A program made the translations under genes and the position numbers. A stretch of 64,000 nucleotides of DNA. Origin: Kosakonia oryzae (GTDB taxonomy: Bacteria > Pseudomonadota > Gammaproteobacteria > Enterobacterales > Enterobacteriaceae). This document shows positions 8,606 to 19,202 of the stretch, piece by piece. The notes below the pieces were generated by a model. It saw nothing but the letters and a program-made list of their open reading frames with translations. It made no database searches and was not told where the DNA came from. Within the stretch, counting starts at the first letter, position 1. Every line of letters starts with the position of its first letter. The stretch spans positions 4,588,001 to 4,652,000 of the forward strand of contig NZ_CP014007.2 in NCBI RefSeq assembly GCF_001658025.2. Reading direction: 5' to 3'.

Positions 8606-9577
8606 CTACTTCTTATTAATACTGCCGGAAAGAATACAAAATACGCCCATCAGGTCGGCGTGACGAATGGAGACTTCCGCTTTCTCATTCACTTTGGGTT
8701 TCGCGTGGAAGGCAATCCCCAACCCGGCGGCTTTGATCATGGGCAGGTCATTCGCGCCATCGCCAATGGCAACGGTTTGCGTGACCGGAATCTCGTACTT
8801 CTCAGCCAGCGCTTTCAATGTGTTGGCTTTATACTGGGCATCGACGATATCGCCCAGCACCTGGCCGGTGAATTTGCCGTCCATGATCTCCAGTTCATTC
8901 GCCACTGCCGCCGTGAGGTGCAACTTATCGCGCAAGTAATCCGCAAAGAAGGTAAAACCGCCGGAGGCAATCGCCACTTTCCAGCCCAGCGTCTCCAGCT
9001 TCAACACCAGTTGCACCAGACCCGGCATCAGCGGCAGCGACTCACGAACTTGCATCAGGATATTGGCATCCGCCCCTTTCAGCGTTGCCACGCGACTGCG
9101 CAAGCTGGCAGTGAAATCAAGCTCGCCGCGCATCGCGCGTTCGGTCACTTCCGCCACCATCTCGCCCGTCCCGGCAAGCTTCGCAATCTCGTCAATACAC
9201 TCGATCTGAATCGCGGTGGAATCCATATCCATCACCAGCAGCCCTGGCGAGCGCAAATGCGGGATTTTACCCAGCGGCGCTACATCCATGCCTTCGTCAT
9301 GCGCCAGACGCGACGCTCGCGGCGTTAACGAACCCGCCAGGCGGATCACCTGATAATCATCGACGCACCAGGCCGCCACAATCACCATTGCCGCACCCAG
9401 TTTGCGCTGGTAGGTCGTCAGGCGCGTTTTATCAAGATTGCGCCCATACAGGAGCCAGCCGCTTCGACCAGCGTGATAGTCCAGAGGCATGACCTCATCA
9501 CCACTTAAAGAGAGCGGCAACCCTGGCCACTGAGAAACATCGTCGGGCAGATCGCACCAGGTCAAACTGTTAAGCAT
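8606..9577 (-). CDS. serB: SerB, phosphoserine phosphatase
   Basis: 323 residues. It catalyses the last step of L-serine synthesis, O-phospho-L-serine to serine, in the cytoplasm. Seen: an N-terminal regulatory region, then the HAD core with nucleophile motif MDMDST near residue 114, SGGFTFF near 208, and GDGANDLPM near 266. ATG at 9577 is preceded by CAGGAG, giving a protein one residue longer than E. coli SerB. It is divergent from ytjB. Confidence 0.96.
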   Translation of the reverse strand: MLNSLTWCDLPDDVSQWPGLPLSLSGDEVMPLDYHAGRSGWLLYGRNLDKTRLTTYQRKLGAAMVIVAAWCVDDYQVIRLAGSLTPRASRLAHDEGMDVAPLGKIPHLRSPGLLVMDMDSTAIQIECIDEIAKLAGTGEMVAEVTERAMRGELDFTASLRSRVATLKGADANILMQVRESLPLMPGLVQLVLKLETLGWKVAIASGGFTFFADYLRDKLHLTAAVANELEIMDGKFTGQVLGDIVDAQYKANTLKALAEKYEIPVTQTVAIGDGANDLPMIKAAGLGIAFHAKPKVNEKAEVSIRHADLMGVFCILSGSINKK

Positions 9578-9695
9578 TAAAGCTCCTGTAAAAACATTCG
9601 CGCCAGAAAGCATCGGAGGGGAAAATAACGCATGAGGCTACCTTGTAACCAGCGCTTCTGGCAACATTAAGCCTCAAATTTTCAACAGGTGGAAT

Positions 9696-10340
9696 ATGGC
9701 TCGCGCAAAACTTAAATTTCGGCTGCATCGCGCCGTAACAGTCCTCATCTGTCTGGCATTGCTGGTCGCGCTGATGCAGGGCGCATCCTGGTTCAGCCAG
9801 AACCATCAGCGCCAGCGCAATCCACAGTTTGAAGAGCTGGCCAGAACCCTGGCGCGCCAGGTGACGCTCAACCTTACCCCGCTGATGCGTACCGAAACGC
9901 CGGATGAAAAACGTATTGATATCGTGCTACGCCAGCTTACGGAAGGGAGCCGAATCCTCGATGCCGGCGTATATGACGCACAGGGCGATCTCATCGCACG
10001 TTCGGGCGAAAGCATTGACGTTCGCGACCGGCTGGCGCTCGACGGCAAGAAAGCCGGCGGCTATTTCAATCAACAAATTGTCGAACCCATTCAGGGGAAA
10101 AGCGGCCCGCTGGGTTACCTGCGCCTGACGCTGGATACCCACACGCTGGCGACGGAAGCGAAGCAGGTTGATAACACCACCAATATTCTGCGCCTGATGC
10201 TACTGCTGTCGCTGGCCATTGGCGTCGTGCTGACGCGTACGCTTTTGCAGGGCAAACGCACTCGCTGGCAACAGTCGCCGTTCCTGCTGACGGCTAATAA
10301 ATCCGTGCCGGAAGAAGAAGAGCACGAAAAGAAAGAGTAG
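9696..10340 (+). CDS. ytjB: YtjB (Smp), membrane protein of unknown function
   Basis: 214 residues, matching the YtjB/SMP_2 family found beside serB in enterobacteria. Seen: an N-terminal transmembrane segment (about 13-34), a periplasmic domain, and a second hydrophobic segment near 165-185, then a charged tail ending EEEEHEKKE. The topology suggests an inner-membrane protein with a periplasmic loop. It is divergent from serB and followed 51 bp later by lplA. No enzymatic motif was recognised. Confidence 0.85.
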   Translation: MARAKLKFRLHRAVTVLICLALLVALMQGASWFSQNHQRQRNPQFEELARTLARQVTLNLTPLMRTETPDEKRIDIVLRQLTEGSRILDAGVYDAQGDLIARSGESIDVRDRLALDGKKAGGYFNQQIVEPIQGKSGPLGYLRLTLDTHTLATEAKQVDNTTNILRLMLLLSLAIGVVLTRTLLQGKRTRWQQSPFLLTANKSVPEEEEHEKKE

Positions 10341-10391
10341 CGGCTACCGCTAACGGTAATCTATTGAAAAATCAAAGAAAGGAAACCGGCT

Positions 10392-11408
10392 ATGTCAACG
10401 CTTCGTCTGCTTATCTCTGAATCCTACGATCCGTGGTTCAACCTGGCGGTGGAGGAGTGTATTTTCCGCCAGATGCCGGCAACCCAGCGCGTGCTGTTTT
10501 TATGGCGCAACACCGATACGGTGGTTATCGGCCGGGCGCAGAACCCGTGGAAAGAGTGCAATACGCGGCGCATGGAAGAAGATAACGTGCGGCTGGCCCG
10601 GCGCAGCAGCGGCGGCGGCGCGGTTTTCCACGATCTCGGCAACACCTGCTTTACCTTTATGGCCGGGAAACCCGAATACGACAAAACCATCTCCACGGGT
10701 ATTGTGCTCGCGGCGCTGAATGCGCTTGGCGTAACGGCGGAAGCTTCCGGGCGTAACGATCTGGTGGTAAAGACCGCAGACGGCGACCGCAAAGTGTCTG
10801 GCTCCGCCTACCGTGAAACCCGCGATCGCGGCTTCCACCACGGTACGCTGCTGTTAAATGCCGATCTCAGCCGTCTGGCTAATTACCTCAATCCGGACAA
10901 GAAAAAGCTGCAAGCGAAAGGCATTACTTCCGTGCGCGGACGCGTCGCCAACCTGGTGGAATTACTGCCGGGCATCACCCACGAAAAGATTTGCCAGGCG
11001 GTAACGGAGGCCTTCTTCAGCCACTACGGCGAACGCGTGGCGGCCGAAATTATCTCGCCGGAGAAAACGCCGGATCTGCCCAATTTCGCCGAAACTTTTG
11101 CCCGCCAGAGCAGTTGGGAGTGGAACTTCGGTCAGGCGCCAGCCTTCAGCCATTTACTGGATGAGCGCTTTACCTGGGGCGGCGTGGAGCTGCATTTCGA
11201 CGTTGAGAAAGGCCATATCACCCGCACGCAGGTGTTTACCGACAGCCTGAACCCGGCACCGCTCGAAGCGCTGGCAGCGCGTCTGCAGGGCTGTCTGTAC
11301 CGGGCGGATATGCTGGCGCAGGAGTGCGATGCGTTATTGGTGGATTTTCCGGATCAGGAACAGGAGCTGCGCGAGTTGTCGGCGTGGATTGTCAAAGCGG
11401 TGCGTTAA
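10392..11408 (+). CDS. lplA: LplA, lipoate-protein ligase A
   Basis: 338 residues, the E. coli length. It activates scavenged lipoate with ATP and attaches it to lysines of the E2 subunits of 2-oxoacid dehydrogenases and GcvH. Seen: the lipoyl-AMP binding motif [12 protein letters not shown] (about 70-81), the catalytic lysine in DRKVSGSAY (about 133), and the small C-terminal domain typical of the bacterial long form. AAGGAAA lies ahead of the ATG. It probably forms a unit with ytjB. Confidence 0.96.
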   Translation: MSTLRLLISESYDPWFNLAVEECIFRQMPATQRVLFLWRNTDTVVIGRAQNPWKECNTRRMEEDNVRLARRSSGGGAVFHDLGNTCFTFMAGKPEYDKTISTGIVLAALNALGVTAEASGRNDLVVKTADGDRKVSGSAYRETRDRGFHHGTLLLNADLSRLANYLNPDKKKLQAKGITSVRGRVANLVELLPGITHEKICQAVTEAFFSHYGERVAAEIISPEKTPDLPNFAETFARQSSWEWNFGQAPAFSHLLDERFTWGGVELHFDVEKGHITRTQVFTDSLNPAPLEALAARLQGCLYRADMLAQECDALLVDFPDQEQELRELSAWIVKAVR

Positions 11409-11416
11409 CTTTAGCT

Positions 11417-11483
11417 GCCTGATGGCGCTGCGTTTATCAGGCCAGGGGAATACAGGCCGGGTAAGGCATCGCCTCCACCCGGC
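11417..11483. repeat. Two REP-type palindromic units between lplA and deoD
   Basis: Unit 1 at 11417-11442 starts GCCTGATGGCGCTGCG and returns to ATCAGGC. Unit 2 at 11456-11483 runs from GCCGGGTAAGGC to CACCCGGC. These are extragenic palindromes of the enterobacterial REP/BIME class lying between convergent genes. Confidence 0.8.
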
Positions 11484-11494
11484 ACAATAAAGAC

Positions 11495-12214
11495 TTACGC
11501 TTTATCGCCCAGCAGGACAGATTCCAGCGCAATTTTGATCATGTCATTAAACGTCGTCTGACGCTCAGCAGAGGTGGTCTGCTCATGGGTGCGGATATGG
11601 TCGGAAACGGTGCAGATAGTCAGCGCTTTCGCACCGAATTCTGCCGCCACGCCATAAATACCCGCCGCTTCCATTTCCACGCCGAGAATGCCGTATTTCT
11701 CCATCACATCGAACATTTCGCCGTCCGGAGAGTAAAACAGATCGGCAGAGAACAGGTTCCCCACGCGCGCGTCAACGCCCAGCGTTTTCGCCGCATCAAC
11801 GGCGTTACGCACCATGTCGAAATCAGCAATCGCCGCAAAGTCGTGATCTTTAAAACGCATGCGGTTTACTTTGGAATCGGTGCAGGCACCCATACCAATC
11901 ACGATATCACGCAGTTTCACATCCATACGCACCGCACCGCAGGAACCGACGCGAATGATTTTCTTCACGCCGAAATCGGTGATCAGCTCTTTGGTATAGA
12001 TGGAGCAGGACGGAATGCCCATACCGTGGCCCATTACCGAGATTTTGCGGCCTTTGTAAGTACCGGTATAACCCAGCATGCCGCGCACGTTGTTCACTTC
12101 GCGGTAATTTTCGAGGAATGTTTCGGCAATGTGCTTCGCACGCAGCGGATCGCCCGGCATCAGCACAACATCCGCGAAATCGCCCATTTCTGCATTAATA
12201 TGTGGGGTAGCCAT
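11495..12214 (-). CDS. deoD: DeoD, purine nucleoside phosphorylase
   Basis: 239 residues. It reversibly phosphorolyses purine (deoxy)nucleosides to base plus (deoxy)ribose-1-phosphate; hexameric in the family. Seen: the phosphate-binding GDPLRA segment (21-26), the PNP family signature [10 protein letters not shown] (about 64-73), [10 protein letters not shown] (about 179-188) and the catalytic Asp in TVSDHI near 204. It is the distal gene of the deoCABD operon, 57 bp after deoB. Confidence 0.97.
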   Translation of the reverse strand: MATPHINAEMGDFADVVLMPGDPLRAKHIAETFLENYREVNNVRGMLGYTGTYKGRKISVMGHGMGIPSCSIYTKELITDFGVKKIIRVGSCGAVRMDVKLRDIVIGMGACTDSKVNRMRFKDHDFAAIADFDMVRNAVDAAKTLGVDARVGNLFSADLFYSPDGEMFDVMEKYGILGVEMEAAGIYGVAAEFGAKALTICTVSDHIRTHEQTTSAERQTTFNDMIKIALESVLLGDKA

Positions 12215-12271
12215 CGTTAATTCCTTTATGTCGGTAGAACAGAAAGGGCGGGAAGCTCCCGCCCAAAATCA

Positions 12272-13546
<1,275 letters not shown>

Positions 13547-14869
13547 TTATTCAGTAATGCGGCGATAGACCGTTGGTGTCTCTTTTGCGGCGATGTCCTC
13601 GACAACAAGGGCGGCCTTCACCGCCTGCGCCGCGTCCTGCCAGCTGGCTTCATCCTTCGCATGAATGACCGCCAACGGACGCTGACCATCCACGCGCTCG
13701 CCCAGACGCACCATATCGGTAAAACCAACGCTGTAATCGATACTGTCCGTTGCCTGGCGACGGCCGCCGCCCATCGACACCACCGCCATGCCCAGCGCGC
13801 GGGTATCCATTGCGGTAATAAAGCCTTCGTCGTCGGCGTAAACGGCTTTGCTCAACGTGGCGGAGGGCAGATAGTTGGCGTAGTTCTCAACGAAATCCGT
13901 CGGCCCTTTCTGCGCCGCAACCATGCGGCCAAAGATCTCTGCCGCTTTTCCGTTATCCAGCACCGCTTGCAGTTTCGCCCGGGCTTCCGCGTCATCTTTC
14001 GCCAGTTTGCCGGAAATCAGCATCTCCACGCACAGCGCCATCGTGACATCAAACAGGCGCGGGTTACGGTATTCGCCGGTGAGGAATTGCACCGCTTCAC
14101 GCACTTCCACCGCATTGCCCGCGCTGGAAGCCAGCACCTGATTCATATCGGTCAGCAGTGCGGTCGTGCGCACGCCTGCGCCATTCGCCACGCCCACAAT
14201 CGCCTCCGCCAGTTGTTCGGAGAGCGCATAAGTCGGCATAAACGCGCCGCTGCCGACTTTCACGTCCATCACCAGCGCATCAAGGCCTTCAGCCAGTTTT
14301 TTCGCCAGAATGGAAGCGGTGATCAGCGGGATCGAGTCCACCGTCGCGGTGATATCGCGGGTGGCATAAAAACGTTTATCGGCCGGGGCCAGTGAGTTGG
14401 TCTGGCCGATAATCGCCACGCCAACATCCTTAATAATGTCGCGGAAGCGGCTATCGTCCGGGAAAATGTCGAAGCCGGGAATGGCTTCCAGTTTATCGAG
14501 CGTGCCGCCGGTATGCCCCAGCCCGCGCCCGGAAATCATCGGAATATAACCACCACAGGCGGCAACCATCGGGCCAAGCATCAATGAGGTCACATCCCCA
14601 ACGCCGCCAGTAGAGTGTTTATCAACAACCGGGCCGTTGAGATTAAGGAGTTTCCAGTCCAGAACCGAACCGGAATCGCGCATTGCCATGGTCAACGACA
14701 CGCGTTCTGGCATGGTCATGTCATGGAAAAAGATGGTCATGGCAAGCGCGGCGATCTGGCCTTCAGAAACGGTGTTATCGCGAATCCCGCTGATAAAGAA
14801 ACGGATCTCTTCATCACTCAGTGCGAGACCATCGCGTTTTTTACGAATAATTTCTTGAGCGAGAAACAA
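13547..14869 (-). CDS. deoA: DeoA, thymidine phosphorylase
   Basis: 440 residues when started at TTG 14869, which has a GGGGGG Shine-Dalgarno five bases upstream and gives the E. coli length; the frame is open 17 codons further but without family support. It converts thymidine and deoxyuridine to base plus deoxyribose-1-phosphate. Seen: [10 protein letters not shown] (phosphate binding, about 83-92), and the family signature starting at [16 protein letters not shown] near 113. It is separated from deoC by a REP-containing spacer. Confidence 0.96.
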   Translation of the reverse strand: MFLAQEIIRKKRDGLALSDEEIRFFISGIRDNTVSEGQIAALAMTIFFHDMTMPERVSLTMAMRDSGSVLDWKLLNLNGPVVDKHSTGGVGDVTSLMLGPMVAACGGYIPMISGRGLGHTGGTLDKLEAIPGFDIFPDDSRFRDIIKDVGVAIIGQTNSLAPADKRFYATRDITATVDSIPLITASILAKKLAEGLDALVMDVKVGSGAFMPTYALSEQLAEAIVGVANGAGVRTTALLTDMNQVLASSAGNAVEVREAVQFLTGEYRNPRLFDVTMALCVEMLISGKLAKDDAEARAKLQAVLDNGKAAEIFGRMVAAQKGPTDFVENYANYLPSATLSKAVYADDEGFITAMDTRALGMAVVSMGGGRRQATDSIDYSVGFTDMVRLGERVDGQRPLAVIHAKDEASWQDAAQAVKAALVVEDIAAKETPTVYRRITE

Positions 14870-14944
14870 GGTAACCCCCCTGAGGAATGATACGACCGGG
14901 CAAGCAAAGTGACCCGGCAAAACATGGTGTCATCAGCATATACC

Positions 14945-15001
14945 GCCGGATGGCGGCGATACCTTACCCGGCCAGCGAGGTAGAGATGCAGGCCGGGTAA
15001 A
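14945..15001. repeat. REP element in the deoC-deoA spacer
   Basis: A palindromic unit at 14945-14972 (GCCGGATGGCGGCG ... TTACCCGGC) and a partial second copy (GCAGGCCGGGTAA, 14988-15000). It sits inside an operon, so it may set the relative stability of the deoC and downstream mRNA segments (inference). Confidence 0.75.
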
Positions 15002-15009
15002 TGAAGCCA

Positions 15010-15789
15010 TCAGTAGCTGCTTGCGCTCTTACCGTCGCCGTGTCCCAGCGCTTTCAGCAGGCTTGCCAGCAGGCTGGATGCGCCAAAGCGATAGTGACGG
15101 GCATCGGCCCAGTTGGCGCCAAACAGTTCATCGGCAATCGCCAGATACTGCTGCGCGTCTTCCGCGCTGCGCACGCCGCCCGCCGGTTTAAAGCCCACGG
15201 TTTTCTCAACGCCTATATCGCGGATCACTTCCAGCATGATGCGCGCGCTTTCCGGCGTGGCATTAACCGGTACTTTGCCGGTTGAGGTCTTGATAAAGTC
15301 AGCGCCCGCTTTAATCGCGATTTCTGACGCCTTACGGATCAGCGCTTCTTCTTTCAGTTCGCCAGTTTCGATGATCACTTTCAATAGCACGTTGGCTGCG
15401 GCACACGCCTCTTTACAGGCTTTGACCAGATCAAAACCGACCTGCTCGTTACCGGCGATCAGCGCGCGGTACGGGAATACCACGTCAACTTCATCAGCAC
15501 CGTAGGCAATTGCCGCGCGGGTTTCTGCCAGCGCGATGTCGATATCATCGTTGCCGTGCGGGAAGTTGGTTACCGTCGCAATACGTACATCCGGCGTTCC
15601 CTGCGCGTTCAGCGTCTTACGGGCAATCGGGATGAAACGCGGATAGATACAAACGGCGGCGGTGTTCCCCACCGGGGTTTTGGCCTGATGACACAGCGCA
15701 ATGACTTTCTCGTTGGTGTCATCGTCGTTCAGGGTGGTCAGATCCATTAATTGCAACGCGCGCAGGCTGCTTGCCGTTAAATCACTCAT
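15010..15789 (-). CDS. deoC: DeoC, deoxyribose-phosphate aldolase
   Basis: 259 residues, the E. coli length. It cleaves 2-deoxyribose-5-phosphate to acetaldehyde and glyceraldehyde-3-phosphate. Seen: the class I aldolase Schiff-base lysine in [11 protein letters not shown] (about 160-170), and the catalytic lysine in [10 protein letters not shown] near 198-207. It is the first gene of the operon, directly downstream of the deoP2 control region. Confidence 0.97.
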   Translation of the reverse strand: MSDLTASSLRALQLMDLTTLNDDDTNEKVIALCHQAKTPVGNTAAVCIYPRFIPIARKTLNAQGTPDVRIATVTNFPHGNDDIDIALAETRAAIAYGADEVDVVFPYRALIAGNEQVGFDLVKACKEACAAANVLLKVIIETGELKEEALIRKASEIAIKAGADFIKTSTGKVPVNATPESARIMLEVIRDIGVEKTVGFKPAGGVRSAEDAQQYLAIADELFGANWADARHYRFGASSLLASLLKALGHGDGKSASSY

Positions 15790-15829
15790 ATTCTCTCCGA
15801 CGGCGTAATGCCGATTTTCTGTTCGGGTT

Positions 15830-15845
15830 TGTTAATATTCTAACA
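15830..15845 (-). promoter_or_regulatory. DeoR operator O2 and -10 of deoP2
   Basis: The minus strand reads TGTTAGAATATTAACA, 15 of 16 bases identical to the DeoR consensus TGTTAGAATTCTAACA. It contains TAGAAT, which is correctly placed as the -10 hexamer, with the start site near 15830 and the downstream CRP site centred about 40 bp upstream. This matches the E. coli deoP2 design. Confidence 0.88.
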
Positions 15846-15859
15846 TCAACCCACAATTA

Positions 15860-15881
15860 CACTTCGATACCCATCACAGTT
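15860..15881 (-). promoter_or_regulatory. CRP site 2 of deoP2
   Basis: The minus strand contains TGTGATGGGTATCGAAG, close to E. coli deoP2 CRP-2 (TGTGATGTGTATCGAAG). Its centre (15870.5) is about 40.5 bp upstream of the predicted start. Confidence 0.85.
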
Positions 15882-15889
15882 AATGAAAA

Positions 15890-15911
15890 CTTAATGCACG
15901 TTTGCAAAACC
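15890..15911 (-). promoter_or_regulatory. CytR-like recognition site between the two CRP sites
   Basis: The minus strand reads TTTTGCAAACGTGCATTAAG, containing the TGCAA/TGCATT octamer-like elements used by CytR, placed between two CRP sites as in E. coli deoP2. CytR binds cooperatively with CRP and is released by cytidine (known); occupancy here is inferred. Confidence 0.65.
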
Positions 15912-15912
15912 A

Positions 15913-15934
15913 TAATGAGATATTCATCAAACTT
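15913..15934 (-). promoter_or_regulatory. CRP site 1 of deoP2
   Basis: The minus strand reads TTTGATGAATATCTCA, a weaker TGTGA-N6-TCACA site centred near 15923.5, about 93 bp upstream of the predicted deoP2 start, equivalent to E. coli CRP-1. It could also affect the divergent yjjI. Confidence 0.7.
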
Positions 15935-16045
15935 TAAAACGCAAAAGCGGTCGTGATTACCGCTAAGGTGCGTATGGATCAAAAGAGGTTATTCGCCGGT
16001 GTCTTACACTCCTCGCCCTGAACGCACGGGATAAAGAGGAAGATC

Positions 16046-17596
16046 ATGTCGATACCGGTTACGCCAGGATTACAGACACGCTGCCAGCAGATTGTGACCA
16101 GCCCAACGCTCACGCCGCAGCAGAAACACCATTTTCTCGCGCTGGAGGCGGAAAATAACCTCCCCTATCCGGCACTGCCGCAAGCCGCACGGGAGGCGCT
16201 CGACGAGGGGGCAATTTGCGATATGTTTGAAGGGCATGCGCCTTACAAACCGCGCTACGTCCTGCCGGATTACGCCAAATTTCTGGCTAACGGATCCGCG
16301 TGGCTGGAGCTGGAAGGGGCAAAGGCTCTCGATGATGCGCTCTCTTTGCTGACCATTCTTTATCACCATGTTCCCTCTGTTACCGGTATGCCGGTTTACC
16401 TTGGGCAACTGGATGCGTTACTGCAACCATATGTTAGAATTCTAACACAAGAAGAAATCGATATTCGAATAAAACGCTTCTGGCGTTATCTCGACAGAAC
16501 CTTGCCGGATGCCTTTGTCCACGCCAATATCGGCCCTTATGACACGCCAGTCACCCGCGCTATCTTACGCGCCGACGCTGAGTTAAAGCAGGTCGCACCG
16601 AATCTGACATTTATTTATGATCCGCAGATCACGCCGGATGATCTGCTGCTGGACGTTGCCCGTAACATCTGCGCATGCAGCAAGCCGCATATCGCCAATG
16701 GCCCTCTGCATGATAATATTTTCACAAAAGGCGGTTATGGCATTGTCAGTTGTTACAACTCGCTGCCTCTGGGCGGCGGCGGCAGTACGCTGGTACGGCT
16801 GAACCTGAAAGTCATCGCTGAAGGCAGCCGTTCTCTGGAAGAATTCTTTACCCAGCGGCTGCCACATTATTGCCAGCAACAACTGGCCATTATCGATGCG
16901 CGCTGCGACTTCCTGTATCAACAATCCGGTTTCTTTGAGCATAGCTTCCTTGTGCAGGAGGGGCTGATTGCCGCCGATCGTTTTGCGCCAATGTTCGGCA
17001 TCTACGGGCTGGCTGAAGCGGTCAATATTCTGTGCGAGAAAGCGAACATCGCAGGGCGCTACGGCAAAGATGAGCAGGCCAATGCTCTTGGCTACCGCAT
17101 CAGCGAGCAACTGTCGGCGTTTGTTGAAAACACACCGGTCAAACATGGATGGAAACAACGTGCGCTGCTGCATGCGCAATCCGGCATCAGTTCCGATATC
17201 GGTACTACGCCGGGCGCGCGTCTGCCTTATGGCGATGAACCCGATCCGATTACCCATTTGCTGGCCGTTGCGCCGCACCACGCCTGGTACAAAGCCGGGA
17301 TCAGCGATATTTTAACCCTCGACGAAACCGTCAAACGCAACCCGCAGGCCGTGGTGCAGCTCTGCCTTGGCGCGTTTAATGCCGGAATGCGCGAGTTTAC
17401 CGCCAACGTCGCAGGCAATGATTTGGTGCGCGTGACCGGTTATATGGTGCGCCTGTCGGACCTGGAGAAATTCCGCGCCGAAGGTTCGCGCACCAACACC
17501 ACCTGGCTGGGTGAAGAAGCCGCGCGCAATACGCATATTCTTGAGCGACAACCCCGTGTGGTAAGCCATGAGCAGCAGATGCGCTTTCGTCAGTAA
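16046..17596 (+). CDS. yjjI: YjjI, glycyl-radical enzyme of unknown substrate (DUF3029)
   Basis: 516 residues, the E. coli length. Seen: a candidate thiyl cysteine Cys236 in IVSCYNSLP and a candidate radical glycine Gly465 in RVTGYMVRL, the RV.GY pattern of glycyl-radical enzymes. It is oxygen-sensitive by family and is activated by a partner SAM-radical enzyme; yjjW directly follows and overlaps it. AGAGGAAG precedes the ATG. Divergence from deoC, and embedded DeoR operators, suggest coexpression with deoxynucleoside catabolism, but the substrate is not known. Confidence 0.92.
   Translation: MSIPVTPGLQTRCQQIVTSPTLTPQQKHHFLALEAENNLPYPALPQAAREALDEGAICDMFEGHAPYKPRYVLPDYAKFLANGSAWLELEGAKALDDALSLLTILYHHVPSVTGMPVYLGQLDALLQPYVRILTQEEIDIRIKRFWRYLDRTLPDAFVHANIGPYDTPVTRAILRADAELKQVAPNLTFIYDPQITPDDLLLDVARNICACSKPHIANGPLHDNIFTKGGYGIVSCYNSLPLGGGGSTLVRLNLKVIAEGSRSLEEFFTQRLPHYCQQQLAIIDARCDFLYQQSGFFEHSFLVQEGLIAADRFAPMFGIYGLAEAVNILCEKANIAGRYGKDEQANALGYRISEQLSAFVENTPVKHGWKQRALLHAQSGISSDIGTTPGARLPYGDEPDPITHLLAVAPHHAWYKAGISDILTLDETVKRNPQAVVQLCLGAFNAGMREFTANVAGNDLVRVTGYMVRLSDLEKFRAEGSRTNTTWLGEEAARNTHILERQPRVVSHEQQMRFRQ
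16432..16447. promoter_or_regulatory. Consensus DeoR operator (O1-type) inside yjjI
   Basis: TGTTAGAATTCTAACA, a perfect 16-bp palindrome and exact DeoR consensus, lies within the yjjI coding sequence, 602 bp from the operator at deoP2. In E. coli the deoP1 operator O1 lies 599 bp from O2 and the pair supports DNA looping. Confidence 0.9.
16711..16726. promoter_or_regulatory. Degenerate DeoR operator (OE-type) inside yjjI
   Basis: TGATAATATTTTCACA matches the DeoR consensus at 11 of 16 positions. It starts exactly 279 bp from the perfect operator, the spacing I recall for E. coli OE-O1. The weak match alone would not be convincing; the spacing makes it so. Confidence 0.6.
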
Positions 17597-18431
17597 CCTG
17601 CTCCCCTTCTCCTGCGTCGACGGGCCGGGCAGTCGGCTGGCGCTGTTTTTACAGGGCTGCAATCTGCGCTGTAAGAGCTGCCACAATCCATGGACCATCG
17701 GCCGCTGCAATCATTGCGGCGACTGCGTGCCAGCTTGTCCGCATCAGGCGCTGGCGTTTGACGGCAGGCAAGTAGTGTGGAATGCCATAACCTGCCAGCA
17801 GTGCGATACCTGCCTGCAAATGTGTCCGCAACAGGCAACGCCGATGGCACAATCGATGTCTGTGGAAGAGGTGGTGGCGAAGATCCGCAAAGCCGCGTTA
17901 TTCATTGAAGGCATCACGGTCAGCGGCGGCGAGGCCACGTTACAACTGCCGTTTCTGCTCGCGCTATTTTCCGCGCTGCGTGCCGATCCGCAGTTGCGCC
18001 ATCTGACCTGTCTTGTCGACAGTAACGGAATGCTGAGCGAAACCGGCTGGCATAAGTTGCTGTCGGTTTGCGACGGGGCAATGATCGATCTTAAAGCCTG
18101 GGGCAGTGAACACCACTGTTTTCTCACCGGGCGGGATAATGCGCCGGTGAAAAATAGCCTGCGTCTGCTGGCGGCACAGAACAAGTTGGCCGAATTGCGT
18201 TTGCTGGTGATCCCGCAACATAGCGACTATTTGCTGCATATCGATGCGCTGGCGGCGTTTATCTGTGAACTGGGACGTATTCCGGTGCGGCTCAACGCAT
18301 TCCACGCGCACGGCGTTTACGGCGAAGCAAAAAGCTGGCGCAGCGCAACCGAGGAAGATATCGAACCGCTGGCGGAAGCGTTGCAACAGCGCGGCGTCAC
18401 CACCGTGCTGCGCCCGGCACTATATCTGTAA
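17568..18431 (+). CDS. yjjW: YjjW, radical-SAM activase for YjjI
   Basis: 287 residues, the E. coli length. Seen: the radical-SAM cluster motif CX3CX2C (Cys31, 35, 38) and an inserted ferredoxin-like pair of 4Fe-4S motifs (Cys47/50/53/57 and Cys76/79/82/86), as in the PflA-type activases of accessory glycyl-radical enzymes; then a VSGGEAT SAM-binding motif near 118. It uses S-adenosylmethionine to generate the glycyl radical on its partner. It overlaps yjjI by 29 bp, so translation is coupled. Confidence 0.92.
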   Translation: MSSRCAFVSNLLPFSCVDGPGSRLALFLQGCNLRCKSCHNPWTIGRCNHCGDCVPACPHQALAFDGRQVVWNAITCQQCDTCLQMCPQQATPMAQSMSVEEVVAKIRKAALFIEGITVSGGEATLQLPFLLALFSALRADPQLRHLTCLVDSNGMLSETGWHKLLSVCDGAMIDLKAWGSEHHCFLTGRDNAPVKNSLRLLAAQNKLAELRLLVIPQHSDYLLHIDALAAFICELGRIPVRLNAFHAHGVYGEAKSWRSATEEDIEPLAEALQQRGVTTVLRPALYL

Positions 18432-19202
18432 AGCGAAAAGCTGCTGCGTATTGTCCAGTAACGTTTGGGCGATCACATCCGGAGCTTCAGGGCGCAGTTC
18501 ACACAGCGTGGCAAAAACCCGCGCCGCCTGTTCCGGCCGGTTAGGCTGCCCCTGGAAGCCGTTCAGCGGCATATCCGGCGCATCGGTCTCCAGCAACAAC
18601 GCGGATAGCGGCAGCCGCGCCATTACATCACGGGTTTTACTGGCGCGTGGATAAGTGATCGTTCCGCCGACGCCAATGTAATACCCCAGTTCGATAAAAC
18701 GCTGCGCCTGTTGCAGGCTACCGGAAAATCCGTGAACCACGCCAGTGCGCGGCAACGCCTGCTTTTTCAGATGCATCGCCAGTTTGTCATGGGTGCGACG
18801 CGAATGGAGGATCACTGGCAAATCAAAGCGTTTCGCCAGTTTTAACTGCGCATCCAGCACCTGCTGCTGGCGTTCAAACTGCGGATTATCGCGATAGAGA
18901 TCGAGGCCAATTTCGCCAATCGCCAGCACCTTTTCCGGCCTGGCGGCCAGCGCCTGCTCAAGCTGCTCAAGGCTTTGTGCCGTGTGTTCTTCAATCACAA
19001 TTGGATGCAGCCCCAACGCGGCATACAGCGCGGAATGCTCGCGCGCCAGAGAACAAACGCGATCAAAATAGCGCGCGGCGATGGCGGGTACGATAATGCA
19101 CCCGACGCCAGCGGCTGCCGCGCGGGCAATACTGGCGACTTCATCGCCCATGAAGGGCGGAAAATCAAAATGACAGTGCGTATCGATAAAGCGGAAACTC
19201 AC
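18420..19202 (-). CDS. yjjV: YjjV, TatD-family metal-dependent hydrolase
   Basis: 260 residues. Family: TatD-like amidohydrolase-fold proteins, some with DNase activity; the role of YjjV itself is poorly defined. Seen: the metal-binding DTHCHFD at the N-terminus (residues 8-14), IGEIGLD near 96-102, HSR near 133, GFSGS near 159, and TDAP near 209. The 3' end overlaps yjjW by 12 bp (convergent), and the start overlaps the yjjU stop by 4 bp, making a yjjU-yjjV unit. Confidence 0.9.
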   Translation of the reverse strand: MSFRFIDTHCHFDFPPFMGDEVASIARAAAAGVGCIIVPAIAARYFDRVCSLAREHSALYAALGLHPIVIEEHTAQSLEQLEQALAARPEKVLAIGEIGLDLYRDNPQFERQQQVLDAQLKLAKRFDLPVILHSRRTHDKLAMHLKKQALPRTGVVHGFSGSLQQAQRFIELGYYIGVGGTITYPRASKTRDVMARLPLSALLLETDAPDMPLNGFQGQPNRPEQAARVFATLCELRPEAPDVIAQTLLDNTQQLFALQI

